A DNA stretch of 64,000 nucleotides from Neocallimastix lanati (nom. inval.) (GCA_016946835.1 JACVTC010000080.1:1-64000), one strand, 5' to 3'. Numbered from the stretch's first letter, positions 24,730 through 39,440 are shown. The notes: generated from the letters alone by a model not told the origin. Numbers and translations are program-made.

Positions 24730-25145
24730 TTGAATTTTTTATAAATATATATACTTTTTATTCATATTATATTTATTAATCATATTATTATTTTTTATTA
24801 ATAATTTATTAATCATATTATATTTATTAATCATATTATTATTTTTTATTCATATTATTATTTTTTATCCATATTATTATTTTTTATTCATATTATATTT
24901 ATTAATCATATTATTATTTTTTATTCATATTATTATTTTTTATTCATATTATTTTTTTTTATCCATATTAAATTTATTAATCATATTATTATTTATTAAT
25001 CATATTAAATTTATTAATCATATTAAATTTATTAATCATATTAAATTTATTAATCATATTATTATTTTTTATTCATATTATATTTATTAATCATATTATT
25101 ATTTATTAATCATATTATATTTATTAATCATATTATTATTTTTTT
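24730..25145. repeat. Irregular minisatellite of ATTAATCATATTATT units
   Basis: Roughly 20 units made of TTAATCATATTA or TTATTCATATTA plus TATTTA or TTATTTTT spacers. Two unit types alternate irregularly. Low complexity, no coding potential. Confidence 0.8.
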
Positions 25146-28100
25146 TAATTTTTTCTCAATTTTTTTTTTTTGGTATTGATTCTTTTTAATTTTTATATTT
25201 ATTTTTTTTTATTTTTTATTTTTTGTTTTTTGTTAAACTTAAAAATAAAATAAAATAAAAATAAATTTATTTATTTCTCTATTTTTTATTTTTTATTTTT
25301 TATTTTTTATTGTTTTAATTAAAAATAAAATAAATTATAATTAAAAAAAAAAAAAAAAAAAAATTTTTCTTTTTATTATTATTAATCACTTAAATAATGA
25401 ATTAATTAAAAAAAAGTAGATGGAAAATTTTTAATCCTAAAATTTTTTTATTTTTTTTTTAATTTTTTTTTAATTATTTTTAATTTTTTAATTTTTATTT
25501 TATTAATTTTTTTTTTAATTTAAATTAAAATTTTTTTTATTAAAATTTTTAAATTTTTTTTTTTTTTAAATTTTTTTTTTTTTTTTTTAAAGATGGATGA
25601 AATTTATCCGATTTTGTTTTCTTTAGAAAATTCTTTAATTTAGAATTTAAAGAGAAAATAAAAAAAAATTTTAAAATTTTTTTAAAATTTTATTTAAAAA
25701 TTTGACCTATCAATGATGTAGAAATCATGTGAGAAAGTCTAAAAAAAAAAAATATATTTAAAAATTTTTAAATTTTTTTTTAACTTTTTTATTTTTTAAT
25801 TTTTTTTTTTATTTTTATTGATTTAATTTAAGGGTTAGAAGACAAAAATATTTTTAATCTATCCTTCAATCAAAATATATTTAATAAGAGATAAAAAATA
25901 TTATTAAAAGAAGAAAACGTTAACTATTATTTATTACTACTCTTTAATAACAAGAATAAAATTGAACTTTTAATCTTATATACATATCTCTATATATATA
26001 GATAAAATAAAAAAAAATAAAAAAGATGGAGATCTAAATGATAAATGATATTATATCATATAAAAAAATTTTATTTTATTAAAGCGTTCTCTTATATTTT
26101 TTGTGAGTTAAAAAAAGTTTTTCTTATTATTCTAAAAATTAAAATAAAAAAAAATTGGATTTTTTTATTTTTATTATTTTATTTTTATTATTTTATTTTT
26201 ATTATTTTATTTTTTTTGTTTTTATTTTATATATATTTAATTTAATTTAATTTAATTTATAAATCATTTGAAAAAAAAGTCCTCATTTTCTGTTTTAATT
26301 ATTATTCCTTTTTTTTTTTTACAATCTCTTTATTTTCTTCTTCTAATTTTTTTTTTTTTTTTAGTGAGTCTTCCTTTTTTTAAGATATTCCCCTAGGTCA
26401 TAAGAAAAAAAAATTTAATATATATATATAAATATTTTTTTTTTAAACAAACTCCTATTTTTTTTTTTTTACAATCTCTTTATTTTCTTTTTCCAATGGT
26501 TTTTGGTCATAAGAAATTAAAAAAAATTAATATATTTTCTATTTTTTTTTTTTTTTTTTTTTTTAAGAAAATTTTTATCAAAAATTAACTAATTTTGACT
26601 TATATTTTTTTTTTCGTTTAACATAGACACTCAACAATGATAGACTGAGCTCCACTCTTGGTCTTGGTTCTTCATCGACACCAAAATAGTATGTCAAAAA
26701 AAAACAAAAAAAAAAAACAAAAAAAAAAACCAATGAGGATCTGATACGTTTATAGGAAAAAGATTGAAGGCCCGATGGTCTATCCTCTTCCTTTCTCTTT
26801 AATCTCATTCCATAAAAAAAAATATCTATATATATTTGTTAATGTGTTCTAAATTTCTATATTTAATAAATAACATTTAAATTTATTGAAATAATATGTA
26901 AAATAAAATACTAATTAACAGAAAATAATTAATAAATAAATAAATAAATAATATTATTTAATATTTTTATTTAATAAAAAGATTATTATTAACTAAATAA
27001 AACCCTCAATAATTAGCCTATTTTAATGATTTAATTATTTTTTTTTTTTTTTACATCTTAATTTGTTTTATTATTTTAATATATAAATAGGATAAAAAAA
27101 TTTATGAGACAATTATAATATAATTAAATAAATTAATGTTATTTGACGACAAATAACAATAATATTAAGGACAAATAGATTCAAATATCTTTCCATTCAT
27201 AATAAAAAATATTGTATAAATAAAAAAAAACTTTTTTAAAGTTTATATATGCTGAAATAATACATTATTATAAACCTAATATTTATTTATTCAAATAGAA
27301 CAATAATAATCATTACTTAAAATTATTATTTATTTCATTATCTGCATAACTCTATAAAAATAAAATAAAATAAAATAAAATAAAAAAAAAATTATATATT
27401 AAATTATAAATTTTTTTTTTTTTATTTATCACTTTTTTTTTTTTTAATTAATAAGAATAGAAATATTACAATGTTGACTATCATAACCTAGTAATTATTT
27501 AAGGGTGTAAGCCTAAGATACTTATTAATGTTTAATTTTTAAATAATGATAGATTTATTTGAATCATCCATTGGATATAAATCTTTTTTTTTTTTTTTAT
27601 TAATATATTCATCATTATTTTATATATAAATTTATATTTTATTTTTATTTATAGTTTATTTTTTAATTTTTATTTATAGTGAATATAAAATTTATTTTAA
27701 TAATTATATAATTAAAATATCCATGTGATGATATAATCCCTATATTTTTTTTTTTTTATAATTATTAAGCTATTTTTTTTCAAGTATAATTTTTTTTTTA
27801 TAAAAATTTTATATATAAAATGAAACTTTTTTTTTATTTTAAATATTTTATATTTTTTTTCATTGGAACTCTCTTTTATACCTTATTTTTATTATAATTT
27901 TTATATATTTTTACTAAGAACTACTTTTATATATATATATATTATTTTTTATATTGAATACTGCTTATTTAAAAGATAAAAATAATATAATATATATATA
28001 TATATATTTTTTTTTACTGTTATAATAATTTTTTAATAAAATAAAATAAAATAAAAATAAAATAAAATAAAATAAAATAAAGAAATTTAACAACAATTAT

Positions 28101-28232
28101 TTAATATTTACATTTTTAATTAATTAATGACGATGAATAATCTTTAGTTTTTGTAAAAAAATAAAAAAAAAAAAAAAATTAAAAAAAATTAAAAAAAAAA
28201 AAATTAAAAAGGATTTCTTATTCAGCTTTCAA

Positions 28233-28272
<40 letters not shown>

Positions 28273-28342
28273 GAAGCAGAAAATGCAATTATCTTTGAAA
28301 TTACTTATAAACCTTGGAAATGATGATGATGATCCATTTTCA

Positions 28343-28387
<45 letters not shown>

Positions 28388-28487
28388 GTAAATGATTAAA
28401 AGAAAATTCTCTTAACAAATCCAAATCCAAGAATAGGTATTGAAAAAAAAACCATGAGTCTGATTATTTGATCACATAAAAAATGTG

Positions 28488-28611
<124 letters not shown>

Positions 28612-28804
28612 ATCATCTATTCCATTTGGTCAAAAAATAATAATCTCTTCTTATTTCTAAAAATGAACCTTTTTTTTTTAGAATGAAATGATGATTTAAT
28701 TTGGCTTCTCTCTCTATAAAAAAAAAAAGTGCATTATTAAAATAAAGTTCTAACAAACCCTCTTCTACCCACACACACATCAAGGAAAAAACTTTTATTT
28801 TTTT

Positions 28805-28963
28805 TTTTTTCACAGATATTTAATCTATAATCTCCATTGATCATTGTTTTTTTTCCACAGATATTTAATCTATAATCTCCATTGATCATTGTTTTTTTTT
28901 TTTTTTTTTTTTTCACAGATATTTAATTTATAATAATCTCCACCACCACCACCATTAATCATT

Positions 28964-28965
<2 letters not shown>
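28805..28965. repeat. Three copies of CACAGATATTTAATCTATAA segment
   Basis: The segment CACAGATATTTAATCTATAA with following CTCCATTGATCATTG occurs at about 28812, 28856 and 28913. Each copy is preceded by a T run that differs in length (about 12, 8 and 23). The third carries an insertion and a CAC expansion. The duplication seems to have copied unit plus T run. Confidence 0.8.
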
Positions 28966-29006
<41 letters not shown>

Positions 29007-29405
29007 GTCATGGAACAAAAAAAAAAAAGGAAAGAAAATATTACTGTTTCTTTTATTATTTGGATTATTCATAATCAACCTTTCATAGAAACTGAAACAT
29101 CTAATAATAATAGGATAATTGATTTTATTATATTACATCTTGTAAAAAAAAAAAAAAAAAGACTTTTATCAGTATCCCTTTAGGATATTTATATAACAGG
29201 TATATCTATATCTATACATCTATATATATATATATATATATATATATTTTTTAACCATATCTACTTTTATTTCTACTTGAACTTGTCTGTATCATCTCTC
29301 TTATCTTCCTATCTTATCTTTCTATCTTATCTTATCTTACAAGTCAGAAAAATGAAGTTGAGGTAACAAGTCTAAGTCTACCTTCTGTACCATTAGATTT
29401 GTAAT

Positions 29406-29436
<31 letters not shown>

Positions 29437-29503
29437 TAAATCTACTATATACAACTATTGGACCTTGCCTTGGTTAAGTTTCTTTATCTTTTTTATTTTT
29501 TTT

Positions 29504-29605
29504 TTTTGAATAATATTATATTATAATATAACATATAAAATGGTCATTTCTTTTTTTTTTTTTTTGAATAATATTATATTATAATATAATATATAAAATG
29601 GTCTC
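29504..29605. repeat. 54-bp direct duplication
   Basis: A poly(T) run followed by GAATAATATTATATTATAAT and ATAAAATGGTC occurs twice in tandem with one or two differences. Similar T-run-anchored duplications lie at 26307 and 26459 (ACAATCTCTTTATTTTCTT). Confidence 0.75.
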
Positions 29606-29960
29606 TTATTTTTTTTTTTTTTCAAAGAATAGTGGAAGATTTAATATCCTATTTTAAAAAAAATTTTTACGAAATTTTTATTTTTATTTTTATTTTTTTT
29701 TTTTTTTTGAAATATCAGCAGTAATACAGTGTAAAATATTTTGACTAAAAAAAAAAATATTTTTTTAGATTTTCTATACTATTATTAATAAATTTAAATA
29801 TATATTCTTTTCAAGGGACGTTAATCTCATTTTTCTATGTTATTATTTTATTAATTATTATTATTATTATTATCTATTATTATTATTCTATTATTATTAT
29901 TCTATTATTATTATTATTATTATTATTATAATCTATTATTATTATCTATTATTATTATTC

Positions 29961-30015
<55 letters not shown>

Positions 30016-30264
30016 ATTATTATTATTATTACTATTTTTATTATTATTATTATTATCTGATCCAAGATAAAAATAATCAATTTGACTTAACAAACGATTC
30101 TAATACTTCATTGCTTCATTTGTGAAAAGAGAAATCTAAAAGGAAAATCTGCCAAGTTATCATTAGTCATGCTGGTCAGCGAAGAGAAAAGAAGCTCTAC
30201 TTGGAAAAAATTCTAGAACAGGTTCCAAGAGGAATTCGAAGACAATTAGGACGCCTTTTTTAAT

Positions 30265-31620
30265 GACTACAAGGAAGTATTGGCCATAAATATAGAAGAA
30301 TTAGTCGGATCGAAATTTATTACCACACTCAATCACATTAGAAAAAAGATACTTTAACCAATTAAACAAAAAAGCCTTTACCGTTTATCTAAAGTTCAAG
30401 CTGAGACATTACAGGCTGAAATTACCAAGCTACTTAACAATAAAATTAATTGAACCCTCTAGTTCACCATGGTCGTCACCCGTCATTCTTAGTACTTAAG
30501 AAGAATGGTAAGTGGCGTATGTGCGTGGATTATCTGAAGTTGAACAACGTTACGCTAAAGGATGCTTATGCCATTCCTCTAATTGATGACATTCTTTTCT
30601 TTATATAGGACGAAACAATTAAAGTGTTTACTACTATTGATCTATTTTCTGGGATCCATCAAATTCCAATGAACCCAGAAAAGATATTCCAAAAACTAGC
30701 TTTTACTACGGCTTTTGGGAACTATCCAATTTCTCGTAATGCCATTCGGGTTATGTAATTGCCCACAGGAACATTCCAACGAGAAATGAAATGAACCGAA
30801 TCTTCTACCCTCTAATCGGGAAATGTCTTTTTCGTATATATAGATGACTTAATTATATTCTCCGAAACTATTGAAGACCACTTAAAGAGATTTAGAGAAA
30901 GTGTTTTTACCATCTTAAAGGAAAACGGTATCAAATTGAATTTAGAGAAATGCCATTTTTTTTCAAAGATAAAGTTGAACTGTTGGGTTACACACTGTTT
31001 CAACTGATGACATTTCGCCCATTATCAGATAAAGTGAAGGTTATAGCCCAATTGGTTGCCCCCAAGCTACTACATCCCAACTTCAATCTTTTCTCGGTGC
31101 TATTGGCTATTATCGTAAAATTTATTCTTAACATTGCTAGAATTGCGAAACCCTTTAATTTAAGTTGTTAAAGAAGAATGTTGAATTCAAGTGGGGGGGA
31201 AAAGCTGAAAATGATAAGTTTCGAAGAGTTGAAGTACAGGATGATGACGGCTCCCAATTTTAATGATGCCTGACTTTCAAGAACCAATTTATAATACGCA
31301 CGGATGCTTCTTTCGATGGTATTGGCGGAGTTTTACTATAAAAAAGATGAATTTGGCAAGGAAACGACCCATCCATTATAATTAGTAGATCTCTGAAGCC
31401 ACCAGAACAAAAATTATGGAATCACGGATCTTGAGGGGAACCGCAGGCAGCGTACTGCGTAAAGAAAAGTTCAAATCCTACATTGGAGGAAATCCACATA
31501 CTATACTTTGTTGTACACAGACCATAAACCGTTAGTAAGTTTATTTAAGAACAAGGAAACTAATAAACTCTAGGCAGACCAGATGGGTATTGCTACTCTC
31601 AAATAATTAATAATTAATAT
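30265..31620 (+). pseudogene. Ty3/gypsy pol relic: RT and RNase H
   Basis: Reading starts in the protease-RT linker (NDYKEVLAINIEELVGSKF), then AYRLSK-like and TLQAEITKLLNNK. The RT core follows: SPVILVLKKNGKWRMCVDYL (about 30475-30540), FTTIDLFSGIHQIPMNPEK (catalytic Asp, about 30630), a degenerate MP.G.(C/N)P..F block, and VYIDDLIIFSETIEDH (YIDD box, about 30835). The thumb with LGAIGYYRKFI-type sequence is about 31100-31150, and an RNase H piece IIRTDASFDGIGGVLL about 31290-31340. At least eight frame changes or stops. Integrase is absent; the copy ends near 31620. This is a different lineage from the chromovirus at 51757. Confidence 0.8.
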
Positions 31621-31929
31621 AAAATTTTTATTTAATATTTAAAAGAATTATCTTAGGCCTACTAATTCTGAGAATATTAAGTAAACTAAGATTTATATTT
31701 AATAATTTCAATGATACTACCTATGACGTCACCTGTATTTATTTATTATTACGTTTATATATAGGTTTCCATCATATATATTAACTACTATTTTTTTTTT
31801 TTTAAATGATTCAAATGAATTATATAATTCCAAATTAAATTTATTTTTTAGTTATATTAAATATTTTAAACCTATCGATATTGTTATTATCTTAATATTT
31901 TATAAATATTCATATTACTATATTTATTA

Positions 31930-32110
31930 ATATCTTATAATTAAATACTATTATTATGTTAATTTACAAAGTAATAAAAGAAAGATGTAATAATTAAATA
32001 CTATTATTATGTTAACTTACAAAGTATAAAAGAAAGATGTAAAAATCTATCTTTTTATGTTCTTTGTTAAGGTTATTGTATTTACAATAATTATATACTA
32101 ATAATTCAAT
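31930..32110 (+). repeat. LTR-like segment with internal 54-bp duplication
   Basis: AATTAAATACTATTATTATG to AAAGAAAGATGTAA occurs twice in tandem (31930-31990 and 31990-32042). It is followed by AAAATCTATCTTTTTATGTT and GGTTATTGTATTTACAATAA. The same block is present in reverse orientation at 47262-47384. The location 3' of the gypsy pol relic, and a TATA-like TATATATAGG near 31760, fit a decayed 3' LTR. Ends not resolved. Confidence 0.45.
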
Positions 32111-32779
32111 AAATAAATACTTTTCATAAATCTTTCAAAGAATTTATTATTTAAAAAATATTTCTTTAAATATTAAGTGTTTAAATAACTTAAAACTATT
32201 TTATCTTATATTATTTTAATTATTATTATATTATTAATTAATTATTGTTGGATTATTCATATATAATTCAACATATTAACCTAGTAAATAAAAAAAATAA
32301 AAAATAAAATAAAAAATTATTAATAGTAAGAAAATTAATAAATGATATTTTATTAAAGAAAAAGAAAAAGGGACTAAAGCTCAAGAAATTTCTTTTTTTA
32401 TATATATATATATATATATATATTCTATGATTAAATATATTATTTTTAATTAGTCATTTTTATTAATTAATTAATTCTTTTATTTGAAAAAATATATATT
32501 TTTCTATTAAAAACAAAATAGATAAACTCTTCTTTTCAATAATAATATATATATTACTTTATCCTATTCTATATTATTATTATTATTATTGTTGTTGTTG
32601 TTGTTGTTGATAATATTAATATTTATATAATAATTAAGATATATAAAATATTAGAAATATAATTATATTATCATTAGAATATTAATATGAAATTTTAAGA
32701 GTATTAGTACTACTTTAAATAATTTTTTTTTTTTTTTTTTTTTTTTATTATCATTTATAATATTTATATAATATATCAT

Positions 32780-33361
32780 CCGATGGAAGTTCAGTTACAC
32801 GTTCCATTAAGGAGATATTACAAATAATTCTAATACATTTAACATTTTATATATCTAAATAATACAATTGAAGTATTAGCTAAATCTTTAAACTAAATCT
32901 AGTTAGTATTTAGCAAAATCAGATTGGAGAATCAGGTATATCAAGTTCTTTAGAAAAATTGCTTATTGCAAATAGCTCAGTATCTAAATTCAATAACAGT
33001 TTCTGATAAAAAAGGTTTAAGTAATACCCATCCACAATGAAGAATATTTTCCGAATCCAATATTTATTCCATATCTGAAGAAGAAGACAGTCATGCTGTT
33101 ACTGAAATACAAGAAGGTAAAAACTAAATGAATTAAAATTGAAATTACTATAATGACCATTGAAAGATACTAAAGAATATTTATACGTAAGTAAAGATGA
33201 TTGTAATAATTATAAATAATCAATATGAAGAAGATAAAAAAAAAAAAAAAAAAACCCAGATTATGTTAAAAACAAATATATATATATATTATTTTATTTA
33301 CTATTTTTTATTTACTTTTTTTTTTTATTTACTTTTTTTTTTTTTTTTATTTAACTTTTTT

Positions 33362-33397
<36 letters not shown>

Positions 33398-34010
33398 TTT
33401 TTAATTTTTTTATTTTATAATTATTTTTATTTCACATTAATAAATATTATTAATTAAAATAAATATTATATCAGAAAAATCAAAAAAAAAAATTGACTAT
33501 TTTTAATAACGAATCTCGAATAATCATTAATATCCAAAGATAATCAATTCCCTAAACATTTAGGTTATGACTGTCCGTTCGAGACTCCTGAATCTAAAGT
33601 AGTAGACCATGATAAAAATAACTTGTTTATTACATGTATTACAATACATGTAATAGACAATAATAACCCCCTAATACCTGTATCAACTTGAATAATCTAT
33701 TTTTTTTTTTTTTTTCATGAAATATTTTATTTAAAAATCTATATAATGTAGTGACCCTTACCGGTAGTACATTAGATGATAGTAATGTTACCAAGAATGC
33801 TTAATATTGTTTTAAGACAATAATGACGACCAATATAACATTGACTCGGATAATCTTCTTTCCATTAAATAGAAAATTATTAACAAACAAAGAGATAGTT
33901 ATGTTAATAGCACTATTGATATATACAACTATTTCTAAAATTCCAACAAAGCCATCTCTAAAAATTATACTAAATTTATTATAAAAAAATAATTTAAATA
34001 GCTTTAATTT
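32780..34010 (+). pseudogene. Acidic, Ser/Asn-rich coding relics
   Basis: Stop-free pieces are SDGSSVTRSIKEILQIILIH (about 32780), GISSSLEKLLIANSSVSKFN (about 32935), NIYSISEEEDSHAVTEIQEG (about 33058), NQFPKHLGYDCPFETPESKV continuing to VDHDKNNLFITCITIHVIDN (about 33545-33660), and DNNDDQYNIDSDNLLSIK (about 33820). The acidic SEEED/DNNDD style is like the gag-side sequence before the gypsy relic at 42720, so a decayed gypsy gag is a possibility. I do not recognise a domain. Poly(T)/ATT blocks at 33290-33410 interrupt it. Confidence 0.3.
33629..33654. repeat. Perfect 11-bp-arm palindrome
   Basis: ATTACATGTAT - taca - ATACATGTAAT forms a perfect hairpin with a four-base loop. It sits inside a coding relic. 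Could terminate or pause, or be chance; the arms are unusually long for this region. Confidence 0.5.
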
Positions 34011-34254
34011 ATTAATAATAATATATAATAGTATTATTTTTAATGGTTATTTTATGATAAACTAATACTAATATTATAATTAAAATATAAAAATACTGTA
34101 AAGTGGTAATTTAAATTACATAAATTTTTTCGAATTTCTAATAATATTACTTTTTGTTCATTTAATAAAAAATGGAATTGAGAATAAAAAAGAAATTGAA
34201 TAGAATAAAATAAATTCCTTGGTAGCTTCAAACGTCAATTGAAATAATTTCTGA

Positions 34255-34440
34255 GGCAGTATAAATCTTCCAGATAATTTAGAATCAATAAATGGATATG
34301 ACCCTCAGCATAAGCTTGAATTTTCGGGCCTTAACACGTTGGACTTAAGACATAGAAAATTAAAAGAGTATTATATATTTCAAGATTACAAAAGCCTAAT
34401 TGCTCATACAGTACCTAATTTAATGCTATTATTTAATTAT
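34255..34440 (+). pseudogene. Unidentified coding relic
   Basis: A stop-free run of nearly 60 codons reads INLPDNLESINGYDPQHKLE then FSGLNTLDLRHRKLKEYYIF and QDYKSLIAHTVPNLMLLF. It has no ATG at its start. Composition is that of normal protein, unlike the low-complexity shadows nearby. Family not recognised. Confidence 0.3.
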
Positions 34441-35066
34441 TTTTGTTTTACTTAAATTTATAATGTAATTAGATAGTAACTCAACTTATTAATCTTTAGC
34501 ATAAATACATAATTCATTATTTAATAGTTTAATATGTATAGGAATTAATTGTAATTACTAAATATTTAATTCTTAAATAATTTACTAAAAATTACATTAA
34601 TTCAAATTAAAAATATCGGTTATAAGTCTTAATGAGAATTGAAATAAATATATATTTTCTCTCATAATTATACAAAAACAAATATATGTGATTTCCAATG
34701 ATTTTATCATTAATAATTTAGCTTTGATGATCTAAACATCAGTCTATAAAATTTAATCTTTAAAAATTATTTATTGAAAGTTTATTGATTAGTCGTGGAT
34801 AGTAATATATTGATTTAACTACTCCATATACCCGAACATTATGAATATGTTATATTATTATTGATATTAGTGAAAACATATACATTTATTTATTAAATAA
34901 TAAAACGAAACTTTGAATTAATTGCGGCTATAAAAGTATATTTAGATTAAGTAAATCTTCAACTACATATTACGAATGTCTAATATAGCTTTAGTAATTG
35001 GTATATGGTACAATACTATACAGTCTTAAAAATGTTACACATATGAATATTATTAATATTTCAGTC

Positions 35067-35854
35067 TTAATATTTATGTAACCAAATCGATAATATAATA
35101 AAAGTCATCACTACTGCGAAGAATACAATCTTTTTACGGTTCTTAGGTTGATGGATATAACAGTAGCGGTAAGACAGACATAGAATCACAAGAGCCAATA
35201 CTGTTATACCTAGATAGATATACACAATAATAATTAAATTATCACTATCAGATGGACCATCTGAATACTTTACAACACTCTCCATCAATGTATAAGTTAT
35301 ATGTACATTCATCATCAAGTTACACATGATGCCCCTTCTAATTTACCACAATGCATATAAGACTAGCCCTTCCAGAACATTGTCGGCTTTACATAGACTG
35401 CATCACATTCCGTTAAATTAGCTTTGGCATTGTATCTACAAAGACCAATTGGATGGTTGTCAAAAGGAATATCAGGCGTTATATTTGTAGCTTCATCTAT
35501 AAAGGTACAACTACCAAAAAGATATTGAGAAGCATGAGTGCACCCTAGATATAAACATAAACATATATCCTTATAGCAATCATACGTTTTTTTAAGTTTA
35601 TCTATTGAATTTTGACTATAATGGTAAGTAATAATTAATTCCGTAAACCATTTTCTTTAGGAATTTTAACTATTTTTTCTAAACTATTATTATTTTTGCA
35701 ATAGTATGTTAAATATTATTTATTTTTTTTTTTTAATTTAAGCACCTCTTCTATGGATTTTGTTTGGTTAGTGTAGTTAATGTATAAAATAATTTTCACC
35801 ATTATAATTGGTAATATTATATGCATAAATAAAGGTTTGTTCCTCATGATTCAT
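35067..35854 (-). pseudogene. Cys-rich membrane protein relic
   Basis: On the minus strand, from a possible ATG at 35854, the pieces read NHEEQTFIYAYNITNYNGEN, YYCKNNNSLEKIVKIPKENG, YDCYKDICLCLYLGCTHASQ continuing to YLFGSCTFIDEATNITPDIP, then GLCRYNAKANLTECDAVYVK, a further Cys pair (DECTYNLYIDGECC) and a 66-residue end with two hydrophobic segments (LIIIVYIYLGITVLALVILC and IVFFAVVMTFIILSIWL). The plan is an extracellular Cys-rich domain, then membrane segments and a short basic turn (QPKNRKK). Four or more frameshifts, some at T runs, break it; only the last part (35067-35327) is open. No signal peptide is visible at the proposed start, so the true N-terminus may lie further upstream. Family unknown. 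Confidence 0.45.
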
Positions 35855-36446
35855 TTTAGATAGTTAATGTTATCATTAAATAATTTATATCAAATTACAA
35901 ATAAATATTCCAATTTTAACCAATATAAGATTGAAATTTCTAATATTTAAATGAACTTACTTATTTTTTGTTAATTTATAAGTATAAACTTTCAAGTATT
36001 AAAATCATTTTACAACTATTAATATTTTGATGTTATTTAAATGTTATTCAATTTTATTGTATATTCATTAATATGAAGGAAATTTAGATGTTATTACTAT
36101 TATTATTATACGTTAAATTATTCTATATAGTATTATATTATGAGATATATGTAAACATATTTTAAATTTAATAACCATACTCCAAAAATTTTAGTTTTTG
36201 AAGGTTATTATATCATAAAAAATTTATTCGTGTAAATACATTTAGCTGCAAAAGTTAATAGATTTTATATATTTAAATGATCACATTATAAAAATATATA
36301 TATATATATATATATAAATCTTTTTATTCTTTATCATAAACATAAAAATAAAAATTTATATTTACTATGTTCAATTTTTTTTTGTAATATATTAAAATAT
36401 TTAAATTTTGAATGTTAAAATAATAAAATATTATTAATTATTATTA

Positions 36447-39322
36447 TTACTCTTTTAATGATTCTGATGGACCTTTTATATCATTATTATTTATTTTCAT
36501 TTCAATTCTACAAGTTTTTTTCCAAAAGGTAATACCATAAATTATAAAACTTGAATAACCATTCTTTTCATGTTTCATTTTATATTTTTTTTCTATAATT
36601 TGATTTATAGCATTTTCACATTCTTTATGAAGTAAATTGTCATCACAATTTTCTGATTTACATGTTTTAACCTCAATTAAAATGTATTCTTTTTTTTTAT
36701 TTCTATTAGGAAAACCAAAGTCATATCTACCTGATCCATTGTTCTTTTCTGCATTTAGACCGTAAATTTTACAAAATATAAATATTTGCATTAACAATAC
36801 TTGATAAACATTTTCATAATCTTTTTCATTGGCAAACAGATGATATTGACTTAAACATGTTAAATAATCATTTAAATTTGAATGTATTGTATCTATGTCT
36901 TTGTTGAAAAGGCCATTAATAAAATTATTTATATAGTTATCATCCTTTATTTCATTTTTTAAACTCTCTTTCAATTTTGCTATAAAACAATTAAAAATTT
37001 CATTATTAGGAATTTTAATATAATACATATTATTTTCGAGGTGCTTATTCAATTGATTATTTTTATATTTTTTAATTAAATCTTCATTTACATCATTTTC
37101 ATTTAATTTGGATTCACTTTGTAATAATTTAACTATTTGATCATCCATTTCTTTTATATTTTGTTTATATCCCTCTTTATCGGATAGAGTGATATATCCA
37201 GAATGTAATAAAACCGTCCATACTTCATCTTTTAAATAATTTTTTTTTAACGTTAATATTTCTTTAATTTCTACAATAATTACATTCCCATACAACAGAC
37301 TTAGGAAATCTTTTTTAAAGGAAAATTCATTTTCTTTAATAATTTTATTTAAAATGTTATCACTCCAAGAACTAAACCAATAATTTTTAAATAAATGATC
37401 ATCTTTCTTATTTTTATTATTACTAATAAATTTCATTATTGAATATGGATTATACAAATTCTTAATAATACGATTACCATAACCACAAGAATAGCCATTA
37501 TATTCTTTTTGAATTTTATCTTCTTCTTCTAAAGGAATTTCAAAATGGGATAAAAATTTTTTTAACTCGCTTTCTGTAAATCCATAACAATCATAAAATA
37601 AATGATCAGAAAGAAGGGTATGTTCATGGATATTATTAAGTCCTGAATAAAAGGTTTTTAATTCTAAACCTAAGCATCCTGTAATTATTCCGAAATATAA
37701 ATATTCATTTCCTTTAAAAATATTTGAAAAAAAAGATCTAACAATACCAATAAACATTTCATAATATCCATTTTCAAAAGAATTAATAAGAATTTTATCA
37801 TATTCATCAATTAAAACAATACATTTTCTTTTGTAAAATTTTTTTTCGATTAAACATTGACATAAAAAATGAATAGATTCGTTTAATTTATTCATATCTT
37901 CTTCTTCATTTTCTATTTTATTCCATAATTTTTGGTCTGACGTATCTAATTTTTTAAAATCAATCTTTTCTCGTTGATATTTAAATTGAGAAGATATTTT
38001 AGATTTAAGATACATGATAGCTGATTCATAAGTTTTTGATTCGTTATCTTTAAAATTTAAATATATTACGGGATATTTGTGACATTCTCTCATATTTTTT
38101 CTATCTTTTGAAACTTCTAATCCATCAAATACATCATTTCCTTTACTATCTCCTTTAGTATGTTTTTCAAAGAAATTTTGAATCATTTTTAAATTTAAAC
38201 TTTTTCCAAATCTTCTTGGCCGTGTTATTAAATATACAGCATTTCCTTTTTCAATTAATTTATTTATCATTCTAGTTTTATCAATAAAATAATATCCTTT
38301 TTCATACAAGTCATCATAATTTTCACCACAATATACTTTAGTTGCCATTTCTTTTCTTTTGAATTTATTTCCATAATTTATTTCGTAAATCACTCCACAT
38401 TTATTTCCACAAACAGATATCCCAAATTTGATGATCTTATTGTATATATTTTTTAATTCAAGGCCATTAAATAGAAATTTCTCATTGTCATCCAATGCTT
38501 GAATACAGCCTTCTTTTATTCTATTTTCTTCAGGCACAACGTTTATAGTAATGTAAAATATTTCAGATAAATATGGATTAAATTGATCATTTTTTTTATT
38601 ACTTTCATTAGAATTATTTGAATTTGAATTATTATTATTGTCACAATTATTATTTAACCTATCTAAATAATCTTTATGGACATATAATAATTCACGAATA
38701 TTATTTTTTTCATCATATTTATTTTTAGTAACAATTACATATTCATTATTCAAACTTAAAAGTGAGTAAATTAGAGCGTACCAGTTGTTTAAGTCTTCAT
38801 TTGGGGAATAATTTTCTTTGTTTATTGAATTTTCAAGGAATTCTTGGATTTTTTCTTCATCATAATTTTTTATAAACAAATCAATAATTTCACTATATTT
38901 AAAATATTTATAAAATTTATTTTTCCAATTAGAAAATTTTATTTTAATAAATTCTTTAATTTCTTTATTTCTTATTTTTAATTTTTTATTATTAGAAATA
39001 ATATTATCATTATCTGCAATAATTAGATAACCGCATTTAATAAACAAAGTCCAAATAATATCTCGGTTATTTATATATTCTTTTTTTAACATTTTAAAAT
39101 ATGATAATTTTGGAATTGACTTTTCAATAAACCCATTTTGTAAAAGATAATCCATATCTTTAATCATAATATAATCAAATTCATTGTTAAATATTATTTC
39201 AAGAAATTCATTTTTTTGTGATAAAAAAAAATTATCATTATTTTTTGATTCTATCAATTTTTGTGAAGAAAGAAATTTTTTAATAGAATTTATTATACAA
39301 AATAAATCATAATATTTAACTA

Positions 39323-39353
<31 letters not shown>

Positions 39354-39399
39354 GTTATTGTTATTATTATTATTATTATTATTATTGTTATTATCATCA

Positions 39400-39440
<41 letters not shown>

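Noticed and set aside
26578-26808. 76-residue open frame on the minus strand (MRLKRKEEDRPSGLQSFSYK...)
   Set aside because: Its centre is a Phe run from an A-tract block; no homology or start context, and no continuation. Possibly a coding relic, but not supportable.
33570-33600. B box-like GTTCGAGACTCC, possible tRNA
   Set aside because: No A box or clover-leaf around it; it falls within a coding relic (CPFETPESK).
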